Source: Granulosicoccus sp045106195 (GTDB lineage Bacteria; Pseudomonadota; Gammaproteobacteria; Granulosicoccales; Granulosicoccaceae). From it: a stretch of 64,000 bases of DNA. The translations under genes and the position numbers were made by a program. The notes under the pieces are model-generated. The model was not told where the DNA came from and ran no database searches. It saw only the letters and a program-made list of their open reading frames with translations. The DNA lies in contig JBGCEH010000026.1 of NCBI GenBank assembly GCA_045106195.1, positions 7,755 through 71,754 on the forward strand, in the 5' to 3' direction. This document shows, in pieces, positions 46,197-55,587 of the stretch (positions are counted from its first letter, which is position 1; every line of letters begins with the position of its first letter).

Positions 46197-47789
46197 TTAT
46201 TTGGCCAGTGAAACACCGTAGAAGATATGCCCGCCAAAAGGATCGATCTTGAAATCCTGAACCTCATTGCGAACCGTCTTGTAAACGACAGAATGGGCGA
46301 TAGTTGCCCACGGCGCCTGCTCTTTGAAGATTATCTGGGCTTCTTCATACAGCCGTGTCCGTTCTGTCTGGTCGGACACTATCTTAGCTTGTTGAATGAG
46401 ATCATCAAAGGGTTGGTGACACCACTGTGCACGATTGGCGTTACCGACGGCATCGCACCCCAGGAGTACAGCAAGAAAATTGTCAGGATCGCCATTGTCA
46501 CCGGTCCAACCCAATAATACCGCGCCTGGGCGATCAAGCTCCTTTGACAACTTCAGATACTCGCCCCAGTCGTAGCTGACGATTTCCACCTCAACACCGA
46601 TATTGGCGAAATCTTCCTGCATGACTTCAGCCATACGACGTGCATTAGGGTTGTAGGGACGCACCACAGGCATAGCCCAGATCTGCATTTTGAGCTCTTC
46701 AACTCCTTCGGCTTCCAGTATGGCCCTGGCTTTTTCAGGATCGTACGGATCGTCAACTGTGGCTTCGTTGTAGGACCAGATGGTAGGTGGAATAGGGTTT
46801 TTAGCCGCTTTGCCAGAACCCTGGAACACAGCATCCAGAATCGCCTGCTTGTTGATGGCCATGTTCAATGCCTTGCGGACGTTGACATTGTCATACGGTG
46901 CAACCGTTGTGTTGTAGGCAAGATAGCCCACGTTGAGTCCTTCCTGCTCGAGCACGACAAGATCAGAATCACCTTGCATGGCAGTGATATCTGCGGGGTT
47001 AGGGTAGCCCAGCACGTGACACTCACCCGCTTTCAATTTCTGGTAGCCCACTGAATTGTCAGGCGTGATGGCAAATATAAGATTGTCGATGCCCGCCTTG
47101 CCAGCCCAATACTCTTCATGCGCCTGAAAGCGAATGACGGCATCTTTCTGATAGCCTACGAATTTGAACGGACCTGTTCCAATCGGTTGCTGATTGAGCT
47201 GCTCAGGCGTGCCGGCTTCCAATAGCGCAGCTGCGTATTCTGCAGAAACAATAGAAGCGAAATCCATTCCCAGGTTTGCAATCATTGGCGCTTCCGGCCG
47301 GGTCAGGTTGAACTTGACTGTCATGTCATCTATGGCTTCGACTGATTCAATGAGATCAGGCATGGACATGCCATTGAAGTACTCCCACGTACCACCAGAA
47401 ACCTGGTTGTAGGGATTTTCGGCCAGACGCTGGCGCTCAAACGAGAACACAACGTCCTCGGAGGTAAGGTCGCGCGTGGGCGTGAAATAAGATGTGGTGT
47501 GAAATTTGACGCCTGAGCGCAGTTTGAACGTATAAGTCAGGCCATCGTCTGATATCTCGTAGCTCTCTGCCAGGGCAGGAGCGATTACCGTCGTGCCACG
47601 GTCAAACTCCACCAGCTTGTTGTAAACCTGACGCGATGACGCATCAAAGGTTGTGCCGGCTGTATACAGAGCCGGATCAAAGCCCTCTGGCGAACCTTCT
47701 GAACAATATACCAATGTATCCTGTCCGAACGCAGTAGAGCCAAATACAAGCCCTGTCAGGGCCAGACTGAGGCCCATCATTTTCTTCAT
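46197..47789 (-). CDS. Peptide ABC transporter substrate-binding protein (family 5)
   Basis: About 530 residues. The signal peptide MKKMMGLSLALTGLVFGSTAFG is cut before QDTLVYCSEG. SPEGFDPALYTAGTTFDASS, YTFKLRSGVKFHTT and ALNMAINKQAILDAVFQGSGKAA are family 5 (DppA/OppA) positions. The ATG at 47789 lies 9 bases after AAGGAG; ATG 47795 is too close to it and the open frame to 47843 is not needed. A terminator hairpin after the gene explains its expected excess over the membrane components. Confidence 0.94.
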   Translation of the reverse strand: MKKMMGLSLALTGLVFGSTAFGQDTLVYCSEGSPEGFDPALYTAGTTFDASSRQVYNKLVEFDRGTTVIAPALAESYEISDDGLTYTFKLRSGVKFHTTSYFTPTRDLTSEDVVFSFERQRLAENPYNQVSGGTWEYFNGMSMPDLIESVEAIDDMTVKFNLTRPEAPMIANLGMDFASIVSAEYAAALLEAGTPEQLNQQPIGTGPFKFVGYQKDAVIRFQAHEEYWAGKAGIDNLIFAITPDNSVGYQKLKAGECHVLGYPNPADITAMQGDSDLVVLEQEGLNVGYLAYNTTVAPYDNVNVRKALNMAINKQAILDAVFQGSGKAAKNPIPPTIWSYNEATVDDPYDPEKARAILEAEGVEELKMQIWAMPVVRPYNPNARRMAEVMQEDFANIGVEVEIVSYDWGEYLKLSKELDRPGAVLLGWTGDNGDPDNFLAVLLGCDAVGNANRAQWCHQPFDDLIQQAKIVSDQTERTRLYEEAQIIFKEQAPWATIAHSVVYKTVRNEVQDFKIDPFGGHIFYGVSLAK

Positions 47790-47925
47790 TTCCATGTTCT
47801 CCTTCCTCTCTAGAATGTCTAATATTTCTGTAACGAGCAACAAACCCGCTTACAATTCAGACAGGTCTAGGGCAAGTGTACCCCAGAACTCGCTGGAATC
47901 CGGTGTCAACGGATGAAGGACGGGG

Positions 47926-47949
47926 TATAGAATCAGATATAGAATCAGA
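47926..47949. repeat. Two tandem copies of a 12-bp unit
   Basis: TATAGAATCAGA occurs twice head to tail, in the gap between the divergent peptide-binding protein and Crp/Fnr genes. Position suggests a possible regulator site or a slippage product. Confidence 0.75.
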
Positions 47950-48043
47950 CAAAAGATGTATTCAGCTATTTACCGGTATCAGCACAAGAGGTTGTTATGA
48001 TGGCGCGAGTTGACGGGAACCTCATCACAGGCATGCCTATTCC

Positions 48044-48745
48044 ATGATTACAGACACCAACACATCAGTAAGCCTTCTAAGTCATGTCGAGCTATTCAGC
48101 CACCTGACGAATGAACAGTTGGAGCAACTGGCCGCACAGGCGCGAGAACTGACCTTCCGCAAACACGCCGTCATGATGAATGAAGGCGACCCCGGGGAGT
48201 CCATGTTCGTTATCAAAAGCGGAGCCGTCAAAGTGTTCCTCAGCGATGAAGACGGGCGTGAGCTTGTCCTGTACGAGCAGGGTACCGGAGCCGTCATTGG
48301 TGATATAGCCTTGCTGGACAATGAACCTCGCTCGGCCTCGGTCATGACACTGGAACCTGTCGTGGCGCTAATGATCGGTAAACAGGCGTTTCTCGACTGC
48401 CTGCGACAGAGCCCCGAGACAGCCATCAACATCATTCGCTCACTAACTACAAGATTGCGAGACGCAACCGAGGGCAGCAGACGGCTTGCGCTCGACAACG
48501 TCTACCGTCGCCTGGTGGATAAACTGCACGAATTGGCGGGTGTTGACCCGCAAGTCGGAGTGGATAGCAGCGCAGCGGAACTTCCCAACCTGCCCAAGAA
48601 ATATTCTCACCAGGAGCTTGGCAACATGATTGGGGCCTCTCGCGAGATGGTGGGCAAGATCATGGCCGAGCTGGTCAAGGGTGATTACGTCGAGGTCCGC
48701 GATGGACGGCTCCATTTACTCAAAAAGCTGCCACGCAACTGGTAG
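48044..48745 (+). CDS. Crp/Fnr-family transcription regulator
   Basis: 233 residues. The cyclic-nucleotide-type barrel (about 12-130) has NEGDPGESMFVIKSGAVKVF and the phosphate-cassette-like VIGDIALLDNEPRSASV, in which the usual Glu is Asp. A long dimer helix follows, then a Crp-type winged helix (SHQELGNMIGASREMVGKIMAEL). There is no FNR cysteine cluster in the N-terminus, so oxygen sensing by an iron-sulfur cluster is unlikely. It may bind cAMP or another ligand. It is divergent from the peptide operon. Confidence 0.92.
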   Translation: MITDTNTSVSLLSHVELFSHLTNEQLEQLAAQARELTFRKHAVMMNEGDPGESMFVIKSGAVKVFLSDEDGRELVLYEQGTGAVIGDIALLDNEPRSASVMTLEPVVALMIGKQAFLDCLRQSPETAINIIRSLTTRLRDATEGSRRLALDNVYRRLVDKLHELAGVDPQVGVDSSAAELPNLPKKYSHQELGNMIGASREMVGKIMAELVKGDYVEVRDGRLHLLKKLPRNW

Positions 48746-48836
48746 CGCAGTCGGGGTTCAGGTTGCAGGTCAGCCCTGTCGACAACCAGATTCTGCGCAA
48801 GTTCACTACCGCTCACTGCCGGGTTTATCCGCTGAA

Positions 48837-50024
48837 TCACTGACCTTCGTTAGTCGAATCAGAATCCCCTCCTTCCGGAGAATCCCCCGCCTCCCTGACT
48901 TTCGCCGCATCACGGAGTCGGCTTAGTCTCTGATGAGGAAGCTCGATAGGTTTGCCTTCGGGCCTGAAGGCGGTGCTTGGCAACCACTCCTGGAATTCAT
49001 CGCCGTACAACTCCCACATGGTCACGAACAGAGCGGCAATAATAGGGCCTATGACAAATCCCATAAACCCGAACATGATCAGCCCACCCAAGGTGCTGAA
49101 AAAGATCAGAAGCTCATGCAACTCGGTGTCATTGCCGACAAGCTTCGGCCGCAGTACATTGTCAACAGTTCCTACCACGAGCGCGCAAAACAGGCCGACC
49201 GCGACGGCGGTGACATACTCGCCACCGACAATCAGGTAGATGACAGCTGGCACCCATACCAGCGCGGTACCTACCCCGGGTACGACAGAGAGCACCATCA
49301 TGGCGACCGCCCAGAAGACAGCGCTGGGAATCCCTGCAATATACAATGCGGCACCCGCCAGACTACCCTGTAAAACGCCAATGACAGCAGTACCTTTAAG
49401 CGTCGCCTTAGTCACCGAGGTAAAACGGCGCAACAATTTGGTTTCATCCTCGTCGTTCAAGGGTAGATAGTACAGAACGTAATACAGCAATCGGTCACCA
49501 TCCATCAGAAAGAAGAACAAGGTATACAGCACGATCAGAACGCTGAACAATGCACTCACGGTTCCCAACGTTGCACTTTGCAAGGCATCCACGATCCAAC
49601 CGCTGGCAGAGCCTGCTACATCACCGAGTCTTTCCAGTGCAAGCTCCCGGTAAGGCTCGATATAGCTGTAGAACGGCAGATTCTCCAGCGTCTGTGTAAT
49701 CAAGCCCGGAGTGGCAAGCTGTTGACGAATCCACGGGGTGGCACTCTGGGCAATATCAACCGCTTGCGTGGTGACAACCGCCAGCAGCAGGGCGAGCGGC
49801 ACAACGACAAAGAACAGCACGATGACAATCGTCAGAGCCGAAGCGAGCACGCGTCGCCGTCCAACCCTTGCCAACACCGACCGGTACAACGGGTGGAACA
49901 TGGCAGCAAACAGGGCTGCGATAAATATGGCCTGAAGAAATGGCTGTATGAGGTTAAGAAACAGCAGCGAGATAAAGACCAGTATGAAAACCAGCACACC
50001 GCGGTTCACCAGACGTTGTTGCAT
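48837..50024 (-). CDS. AI-2E family transporter (PerM/YdiK-like)
   Basis: 395 residues with about seven to eight membrane helices. The conserved C-terminal core reads VVPGVGTALVWVPAVIYLIVGG and, later, LGGLIMFGFMGFVIGPIIAAL. The family includes putative exporters of autoinducer 2 and sodium/proton antiporters, so substrate is open. The tail after about residue 350 is charged and cytoplasmic, ending SPEGGDSDSTNEGQ. Single gene. Confidence 0.9.
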   Translation of the reverse strand: MQQRLVNRGVLVFILVFISLLFLNLIQPFLQAIFIAALFAAMFHPLYRSVLARVGRRRVLASALTIVIVLFFVVVPLALLLAVVTTQAVDIAQSATPWIRQQLATPGLITQTLENLPFYSYIEPYRELALERLGDVAGSASGWIVDALQSATLGTVSALFSVLIVLYTLFFFLMDGDRLLYYVLYYLPLNDEDETKLLRRFTSVTKATLKGTAVIGVLQGSLAGAALYIAGIPSAVFWAVAMMVLSVVPGVGTALVWVPAVIYLIVGGEYVTAVAVGLFCALVVGTVDNVLRPKLVGNDTELHELLIFFSTLGGLIMFGFMGFVIGPIIAALFVTMWELYGDEFQEWLPSTAFRPEGKPIELPHQRLSRLRDAAKVREAGDSPEGGDSDSTNEGQ

Positions 50025-50184
50025 TGCGCTAATCCTGCAGCTGCTTGGAAAGGTTCATTGTCTTGAAAAAAGACCCGAAGCAAGTCGACAAGCATGCCAT
50101 ACAACGCGGCAAAGGACTTGTACAGGTTCGAGTACCCGCTGTGCCTTGATTTTCCAAAACCGGAATATCAGGCTGGAAGACCCC

Positions 50185-51108
50185 CTAACCGGGTGAACAG
50201 CCATTCACCGTAAGGTACACCGAATACAGCGATGTAGTTCCACAGATGAATAGCCGATTACGCTTCGCCCCACCGAAGGTTACGTTACTGACGATTTCAG
50301 GAATACGGATTTTTCCAATCAGCAATCCTTCGACACTATAGCAATGCACGCCATCGGCGGCGCTGCTCCAGATTCGCCCCTGAGTGTCACAGCGAAAGCC
50401 GTCAAACAAGCCAGCCGTACACTCAGCAAACACCCGGTCATCGCCCAGCGATCGGCCATCTGCGGAAACTGAAAACGCGCGAATGTGCTTTGGCCCATCC
50501 GCTGCGTGTGTCGCGCCAGTATCAGCGATGTACAGGATGGATTCATCCGGCGAAAAGGCCAGACCATTGGGTTTGAAGAAGTCATCAGCCACAACATCGA
50601 GAGTACCGTCGGGATCTATCCGATAGACTTGGCAGGGAAGCTCAGGATTAGCTCTATCGCCCTCATAGTCGGTGAGGATTCCATAGCTGGGATCAGTAAA
50701 CCAAATGGAGCCATCCGATTTCACCACTACATCGTTGGGAGAGTTCAGACGTTTGCCCTGCCAGCTGTCGGCCAGCACGGTTATCTTTCCATCATACTCG
50801 GTGCGCGTCACCCGTCGCCCCAGGTGCTCACAACTGACCAGACGCCCGTTGAAATCAACGGTGTTGCCGTTACTGTTGTTACTCGGGCAGCGAAAGGTAC
50901 TTACGCATCCGCTGGTCTCATCCCAACGCAACATCGTGTTGTTGGGAATATCCGACCACAACAGATAGCGACCGGCGGCAAACCAGGCCGGGCCCTCAGA
51001 CCAGCGAGCCCCACTCCACAAGCGCTCAACACGCGCATGACCCACGTAACATTCGTTAAAAGAGGCATGTAGCGATTCAAACCCACAGCCTTCCAATTCT
51101 CCGTACAT
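50185..51108 (-). CDS. SMP-30/gluconolactonase-family protein
   Basis: 307 residues, a six-bladed propeller lactonase. Metal ligands expected in the family are visible: Glu in ARWSEGPAWF, Asn in GKRLNSPNDVVV, Asp in ILYIADTGA. It probably opens gluconolactone (or a related sugar lactone) to the acid. It is divergent from gluconokinase, giving lactone to gluconate to 6-phosphogluconate within one locus. Confidence 0.9.
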   Translation of the reverse strand: MYGELEGCGFESLHASFNECYVGHARVERLWSGARWSEGPAWFAAGRYLLWSDIPNNTMLRWDETSGCVSTFRCPSNNSNGNTVDFNGRLVSCEHLGRRVTRTEYDGKITVLADSWQGKRLNSPNDVVVKSDGSIWFTDPSYGILTDYEGDRANPELPCQVYRIDPDGTLDVVADDFFKPNGLAFSPDESILYIADTGATHAADGPKHIRAFSVSADGRSLGDDRVFAECTAGLFDGFRCDTQGRIWSSAADGVHCYSVEGLLIGKIRIPEIVSNVTFGGAKRNRLFICGTTSLYSVYLTVNGCSPG

Positions 51109-51129
51109 AGCCGTCTCAAAGTTGCCGTA

Positions 51130-51150
51130 TCGTTAGCGTTAACGTTATCA
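51130..51150. promoter_or_regulatory. Possible operator between gluconolactonase and gluconokinase genes
   Basis: TCGTTAGCGTTAACGTTATC carries the palindrome CGTTAACG (51137-51144) with partly symmetric flanks, 21 bases upstream of the lactonase ATG. LacI/GntR-type regulators of gluconate genes bind similar sites, so it may control both divergent units. No such regulator is encoded in the window. Confidence 0.4.
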
Positions 51151-51224
51151 TCATGTCTTTACCTGCAGGCCAGTCATGTTTCTTATGCATTACTCACTCG
51201 CCCCCCGCTGATTGGACCAAACAC

Positions 51225-51818
51225 ATGAATTCTACGGTGAGTAAAACACAAAACGGGTCACAAGCCACAAGCAGCGACTCTAGCCCCCTTGTCATTGTCG
51301 TCATGGGCGTCAGTGGCTGCGGCAAGTCGACCGTAGCCGCCAATATTGCCGATGGACTCACGCTGCGTGGCATGAAAGTCCATGCAAAAGACGGGGATGA
51401 GCTGCATCCAACCGCCAACATCGACAAGATGGCATCGGGTCAACCACTGACAGATGAGGACCGGCAGCCCTGGCTAGAGCAGGTCGCCGTCTATGCCCGT
51501 GAAAAAGCCGAGCTGCACAACGTCTGCGTTATTGCCTGCTCGGCTCTCAAGCTACGATACCGGCAGACGCTCAATACGGCAGGTCAGGTGGTTTACGTTT
51601 ATCTGGAAGGCAGTCGTGATCTGATCGGTTCACGCATGCACGAGCGCTCGGGGCACTTCATGCCCGAATCGCTGCTCGACAGTCAGTTTGCCACACTCGA
51701 AGATCCCCGTGATGAGCCCCATGTGCTCACCGTCAGCATCGATGCGACACCCGAGCAAGTGGCTGAAAAAGCCATCAGTCTGCTGGAACTGAACAATTAT
51801 ATTCAACCCCGTCGATAA
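51225..51818 (+). CDS. gntK: Gluconokinase
   Basis: About 197 residues from ATG 51225; an ATG at 51153 is also in frame but that stretch is atypical. Phosphorylates gluconate to 6-phosphogluconate. The P-loop is VMGVSGCGKSTVAANIA. The family positions AKDGDELHPTANIDKMASGQPLTDEDRQPWL and CSALKLRYRQTL are seen in parts. It begins an operon with a 2-hydroxyacid dehydrogenase and gnd, which uses its product. Confidence 0.94.
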   Translation: MNSTVSKTQNGSQATSSDSSPLVIVVMGVSGCGKSTVAANIADGLTLRGMKVHAKDGDELHPTANIDKMASGQPLTDEDRQPWLEQVAVYAREKAELHNVCVIACSALKLRYRQTLNTAGQVVYVYLEGSRDLIGSRMHERSGHFMPESLLDSQFATLEDPRDEPHVLTVSIDATPEQVAEKAISLLELNNYIQPRR

Positions 51819-51832
51819 CAGAGATCGCGAGC

Positions 51833-52774
51833 ATGAGTCATACCCTTTTACTGATGGGCCCGTTGCTTCCTTCAGTCCAGCAAACACTGGAACACACCTA
51901 TACGGTTCACCGCTACTGGGAATCCAACGATCAGCCTGCTCTGCTGACAAGCCTTGCCAATGATTGTGTCGGCGTCGTGACCGATGGCGGTCGTGGTGTT
52001 GAGGCTGCAGTGCTGACGCAGTTGCCCTACGTGAAAATCGTTGCCGTCTTCGGGGTGGGAGTGGACGCCGTGGATCGTGACTACTGCCGTGGACATGGTA
52101 TCGCCGTGTCTAATACACCGGACGTATTGAGTGATGATGTAGCGGATATGGCTGTGGCACTGGCGCTGGCCGTATCACGTCAATTGGTGACAGGAGATCA
52201 ATACGCCAGAGCCGGGAAGTGGCCAACTCAAGGTGCAATGCCATTGACACGACGACTTATGGGTAAGCGCGCTGGCATTTACGGCATGGGCAGCATTGGC
52301 AGCGCACTGGCCAGGCGTCTGACTGGTTTCGACATGGACATCAGTTATTGCAACCGAAGCGCAAGGCAGGGCTCACCGCACACGTTTATCACCTCGCTAA
52401 CAGAGCTTGCAGGCTGCGTCGATTACCTGTTCGTTACAGCCTCTGCAACACCTGAATCGGTCGGTGCTATCAGCGCTGATGTGCTTGATGCATTGGGCAC
52501 CGAGGGCTATCTGATTAATGTATCGCGTGGCAGCTTGATAGACGAACCCACGCTGGTGAGTTATTTGCAAGAGGATAAAATTGCAGGTGCCGGGCTTGAT
52601 GTCTTTGCCGCAGAACCCGCCATTCCCGAAGCCTTGTTTTCTCTATCCAACGTCGTGCTACAACCTCACAATGCCAGTGGCACCTGGGAGACACGTGAAG
52701 CTATGGGGCAACTGGTTCTCGATAACCTTCAGGCCCACTTTGACAACAAGCCGCTACTGACGCCTGTCGACTAG
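51833..52774 (+). CDS. D-isomer-specific 2-hydroxyacid dehydrogenase (GhrB/2-ketogluconate reductase-like)
   Basis: 313 residues. The NAD(P)-binding motif is GIYGMGSIGSALARRL. The catalytic triad is Arg in NVSRGSLIDE, Glu in FAAEPAIPEAL, and His in LQPHNASGTWET. It starts 14 bases after gntK. Encoded between gluconokinase and 6-phosphogluconate dehydrogenase, a role in reducing 2-ketogluconate or glyoxylate/hydroxypyruvate is likely but not proven. Confidence 0.91.
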   Translation: MSHTLLLMGPLLPSVQQTLEHTYTVHRYWESNDQPALLTSLANDCVGVVTDGGRGVEAAVLTQLPYVKIVAVFGVGVDAVDRDYCRGHGIAVSNTPDVLSDDVADMAVALALAVSRQLVTGDQYARAGKWPTQGAMPLTRRLMGKRAGIYGMGSIGSALARRLTGFDMDISYCNRSARQGSPHTFITSLTELAGCVDYLFVTASATPESVGAISADVLDALGTEGYLINVSRGSLIDEPTLVSYLQEDKIAGAGLDVFAAEPAIPEALFSLSNVVLQPHNASGTWETREAMGQLVLDNLQAHFDNKPLLTPVD

Positions 52775-52829
52775 TGGCACGTCTCACCCACCTACCAACC
52801 TTCAACCTTAATGCATTCGGAGAATTCTA

Positions 52830-54278
52830 TTGAGTACTGCTGCTGACATAGCCGTCATTGGACTTGCCGTCATGGGTCAGAATCTGATACTTAACATGAA
52901 CGATCATGGCTTCAAGGTGATCGCCTACAACCGTACTTACGAAAAGACACAGACATTTCTTAACGGTGCGGCCAGCGGCACAAACGTTATCGGTGCGCGG
53001 TCACTGGAGCAGCTGTGCGCAGGACTTGCCTCCCCACGCAAGATCATGCTCATGGTCAAGGCAGGCTCGGCAATCGATACTGTCATAGATCAGCTGCTAC
53101 CGCTTCTCGATCAGGGCGACATCATCATCGATGGTGGTAATTCCAACTTTGATGACTCCGAACGCCGAGCCACTGAGCTTGGCAAGCAAGGTTATCTGTT
53201 TGTCGGTAGCGGCGTCTCCGGCGGCGAAGAAGGTGCACGACATGGCCCATCTCTGATGCCCGGAGGACATAGCGCAGCCTGGCCTGCCATCAAGCCGATA
53301 TTCCAGTCCATTGCCGCCAAGACCGACAGCGGTGAACCCTGTTGTGACTGGGTCGGCGATGGTGGAGCCGGACATTTTGTCAAGATGGTGCACAACGGCA
53401 TCGAGTACGGCGACATGCAGCTTATCTGCGAGGCCTATCATTTCATGCTGGATGCCTTGAATATGGACAACGATGCCATGGCAGCAACATTTGCCAACTG
53501 GAACAAGGGCGAGCTGGATAGCTACCTGATCGAAATCACCGCTGACATTCTGGCTTTTCGTGACGACAAAGGCTATGTCGTGGATCGTGTCATGGACAAG
53601 GCTGGCCAGAAAGGCACCGGCAAGTGGACAGGTATCAATGCCCTTGAACTGGGCATCCCCCTTACCTTGATAGGTGAGGCGGTTTTTGCCCGCGCCTTGT
53701 CTGCGATCAAGGGTGAGCGTGTACAAGCTTCACAGGTCCTGCGCGGGCCAGAGGATGCTGAGAAACTGAACTCTGCCGACTGGATTGAACCTCTGGGCCA
53801 GGCGCTGTTAGCTGCCAAGATCATCTCGTACACGCAAGGCTATATGTTGATGAGAGCCGCTGCAGTCGAGCACGGCTGGAACCTGAACTACGGCGCCATC
53901 GCCCAGATGTGGAGAGGCGGTTGTATTATCCGTTCGGCCTTCCTCGATGACATCAAGGCAGCCTTTGACAAGGACGAAGCGCTGGCCAACCTGCTAATGG
54001 ATGACTACTTCAGCACGCAGATCCACACAACCCAGCGCAACTGGCGAAAGGTTATCAGTCAAGCCATATCACAAGGTATTCCGGTACCTGCCATGAGCTC
54101 AGCGCTGTCTTTTTATGATGGCTACAGAAATGCACGTTTGCCCGCCAATCTGCTGCAAGCACAGCGTGACTACTTCGGTGCGCACACCTACCAGATCGTT
54201 GATGGTGACGAGCAATGGCATCATACTGACTGGATCGGTAGTGGCTCAGGAATAGCAAGTACGTCCTACGATGCGTAG
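52830..54278 (+). CDS. gnd: 6-phosphogluconate dehydrogenase, decarboxylating
   Basis: Oxidises 6-phosphogluconate to ribulose-5-phosphate, giving NADPH. 482 residues, the long bacterial form. NADP motif is IGLAVMGQNLILNMNDHGF. The active site shows GGNSNFDDSERR, FVGSGVSGGEEGARHGPSLM, and KMVHNGIEYGDMQL with catalytic Lys. The start is a TTG (52830) with CGGAGA upstream at good spacing. The C-terminus has RNWRKVISQAISQGIPVPAM as expected. Confidence 0.96.
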   Translation: MSTAADIAVIGLAVMGQNLILNMNDHGFKVIAYNRTYEKTQTFLNGAASGTNVIGARSLEQLCAGLASPRKIMLMVKAGSAIDTVIDQLLPLLDQGDIIIDGGNSNFDDSERRATELGKQGYLFVGSGVSGGEEGARHGPSLMPGGHSAAWPAIKPIFQSIAAKTDSGEPCCDWVGDGGAGHFVKMVHNGIEYGDMQLICEAYHFMLDALNMDNDAMAATFANWNKGELDSYLIEITADILAFRDDKGYVVDRVMDKAGQKGTGKWTGINALELGIPLTLIGEAVFARALSAIKGERVQASQVLRGPEDAEKLNSADWIEPLGQALLAAKIISYTQGYMLMRAAAVEHGWNLNYGAIAQMWRGGCIIRSAFLDDIKAAFDKDEALANLLMDDYFSTQIHTTQRNWRKVISQAISQGIPVPAMSSALSFYDGYRNARLPANLLQAQRDYFGAHTYQIVDGDEQWHHTDWIGSGSGIASTSYDA

Positions 54279-54472
54279 TCCAGGACACTTGTTTAGTCAG
54301 AACAATCCAGGGTATCGCTTATAAAATCGATAATCCCACAATGGCACAAGCTTGACGCTTAAAACCGTCATAAGCCATTCCTGCAAAGAGGTAAACGACC
54401 TTAGGCGCGCTGTCGATGCGGCAGGCGCGGGGCAACCACTGCCCTTCAGGGATTGTGTCATCGTCATCCTTA

Positions 54473-55354
54473 TCAAAGAACAAATGCCAATACCACAGGC
54501 AGATAGACAATAGCGGTAAGATGCGTTACGAGAATCATTCCAGACACTTCACTGCTGTCCCTGCCATATTTAACGGCAAGCAGATAGTTGAATACGGCCA
54601 CTGGAACTACGGTTTCGATAATCAGCACACCTCTCGCAACACCCGACAAACCAAGCAACTCTGCGACACCCACTGCAATCGTAAATGCTACTACTGTCCT
54701 GACACAAGACCAAACGATAGTTGACGGTAACTGGGATGCCCGCATGCCTGCCAAACTCACACCCAGCGTTATCAGCATGATCGGGATAACAATCTGGCCG
54801 AGCAACTGCAGCGTCTGCTCAGCGATCTGAGGCACCTCGACGTCCAGAAAACGCACCATCACTCCCAGCCACACCGCATGCAGAATGGGTGAACGTATGA
54901 TCCGCCTCAAATCAGCGCTTTTGGCCATCAGCGATTCGCCCAGGCTAAACAGCAGCAGGCACTGAATGGCAAAGAACGTCATGGCATACGCCAGACCTTC
55001 TTCACCAAAGGCAAGAAAACAGACAGGCAGCCCCAGATTACCTGTGTTGCCAACAACGTGAGCGACACACAGTCGCCAATCCTTACGGGCCAGTTTAAGT
55101 AAGACCACAATGACACCGCCAAAGACGAGGTGTATTACTAGCGTTGCCACAGCCATGTTACCCAATGAATGGATGGGCACAGTCGAATACGCTAGCGTGT
55201 GGAAAAGCAATGCCGGCAAACCGATGTTCAGCATCAGGGTTGTCACAAACGGCACAGGAAAATCCGGCCCCTTGTAGAACCATATAACGCCGATCAGCGC
55301 CAGCAAGATGCTCGGCGCAAGAATGTTGGCAATCTGGATTACGACGTCGGTCAC
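54473..55354 (-). CDS. AEC-family transporter (auxin-efflux-carrier-like)
   Basis: 293 residues with about ten membrane helices. Family positions include NTGNLGLPVCFLAFGEEGL and, near the end, VPVAVFNYLLAVKYGRDSSEVSGMI. It resembles malate/organic acid carriers of the AEC family in bacteria. Single gene, convergent with gnd, from which it is separated by about 195 bases. Confidence 0.9.
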   Translation of the reverse strand: MTDVVIQIANILAPSILLALIGVIWFYKGPDFPVPFVTTLMLNIGLPALLFHTLAYSTVPIHSLGNMAVATLVIHLVFGGVIVVLLKLARKDWRLCVAHVVGNTGNLGLPVCFLAFGEEGLAYAMTFFAIQCLLLFSLGESLMAKSADLRRIIRSPILHAVWLGVMVRFLDVEVPQIAEQTLQLLGQIVIPIMLITLGVSLAGMRASQLPSTIVWSCVRTVVAFTIAVGVAELLGLSGVARGVLIIETVVPVAVFNYLLAVKYGRDSSEVSGMILVTHLTAIVYLPVVLAFVL

Positions 55355-55587
55355 AAGGCAGGGACAGTGTGGTGGCAGACCGGGGAGTATACTGCCCCGC
55401 CGTAAGAATTGAACGGTGTCTGTAAAAGACCCGACCTGAAGAGCTTTTTTCGTGAAGCTTAATAAAGCACAATTAAAGTTTTTGTGCCATTCAGCCGCTT
55501 CCCATCAAGAATTTCTAACGTTCAGGGCCTGTCACCACGTACACACGCTCTGCTTCGCATACTCACGGTTCTTGGAGAATGGGTAGA

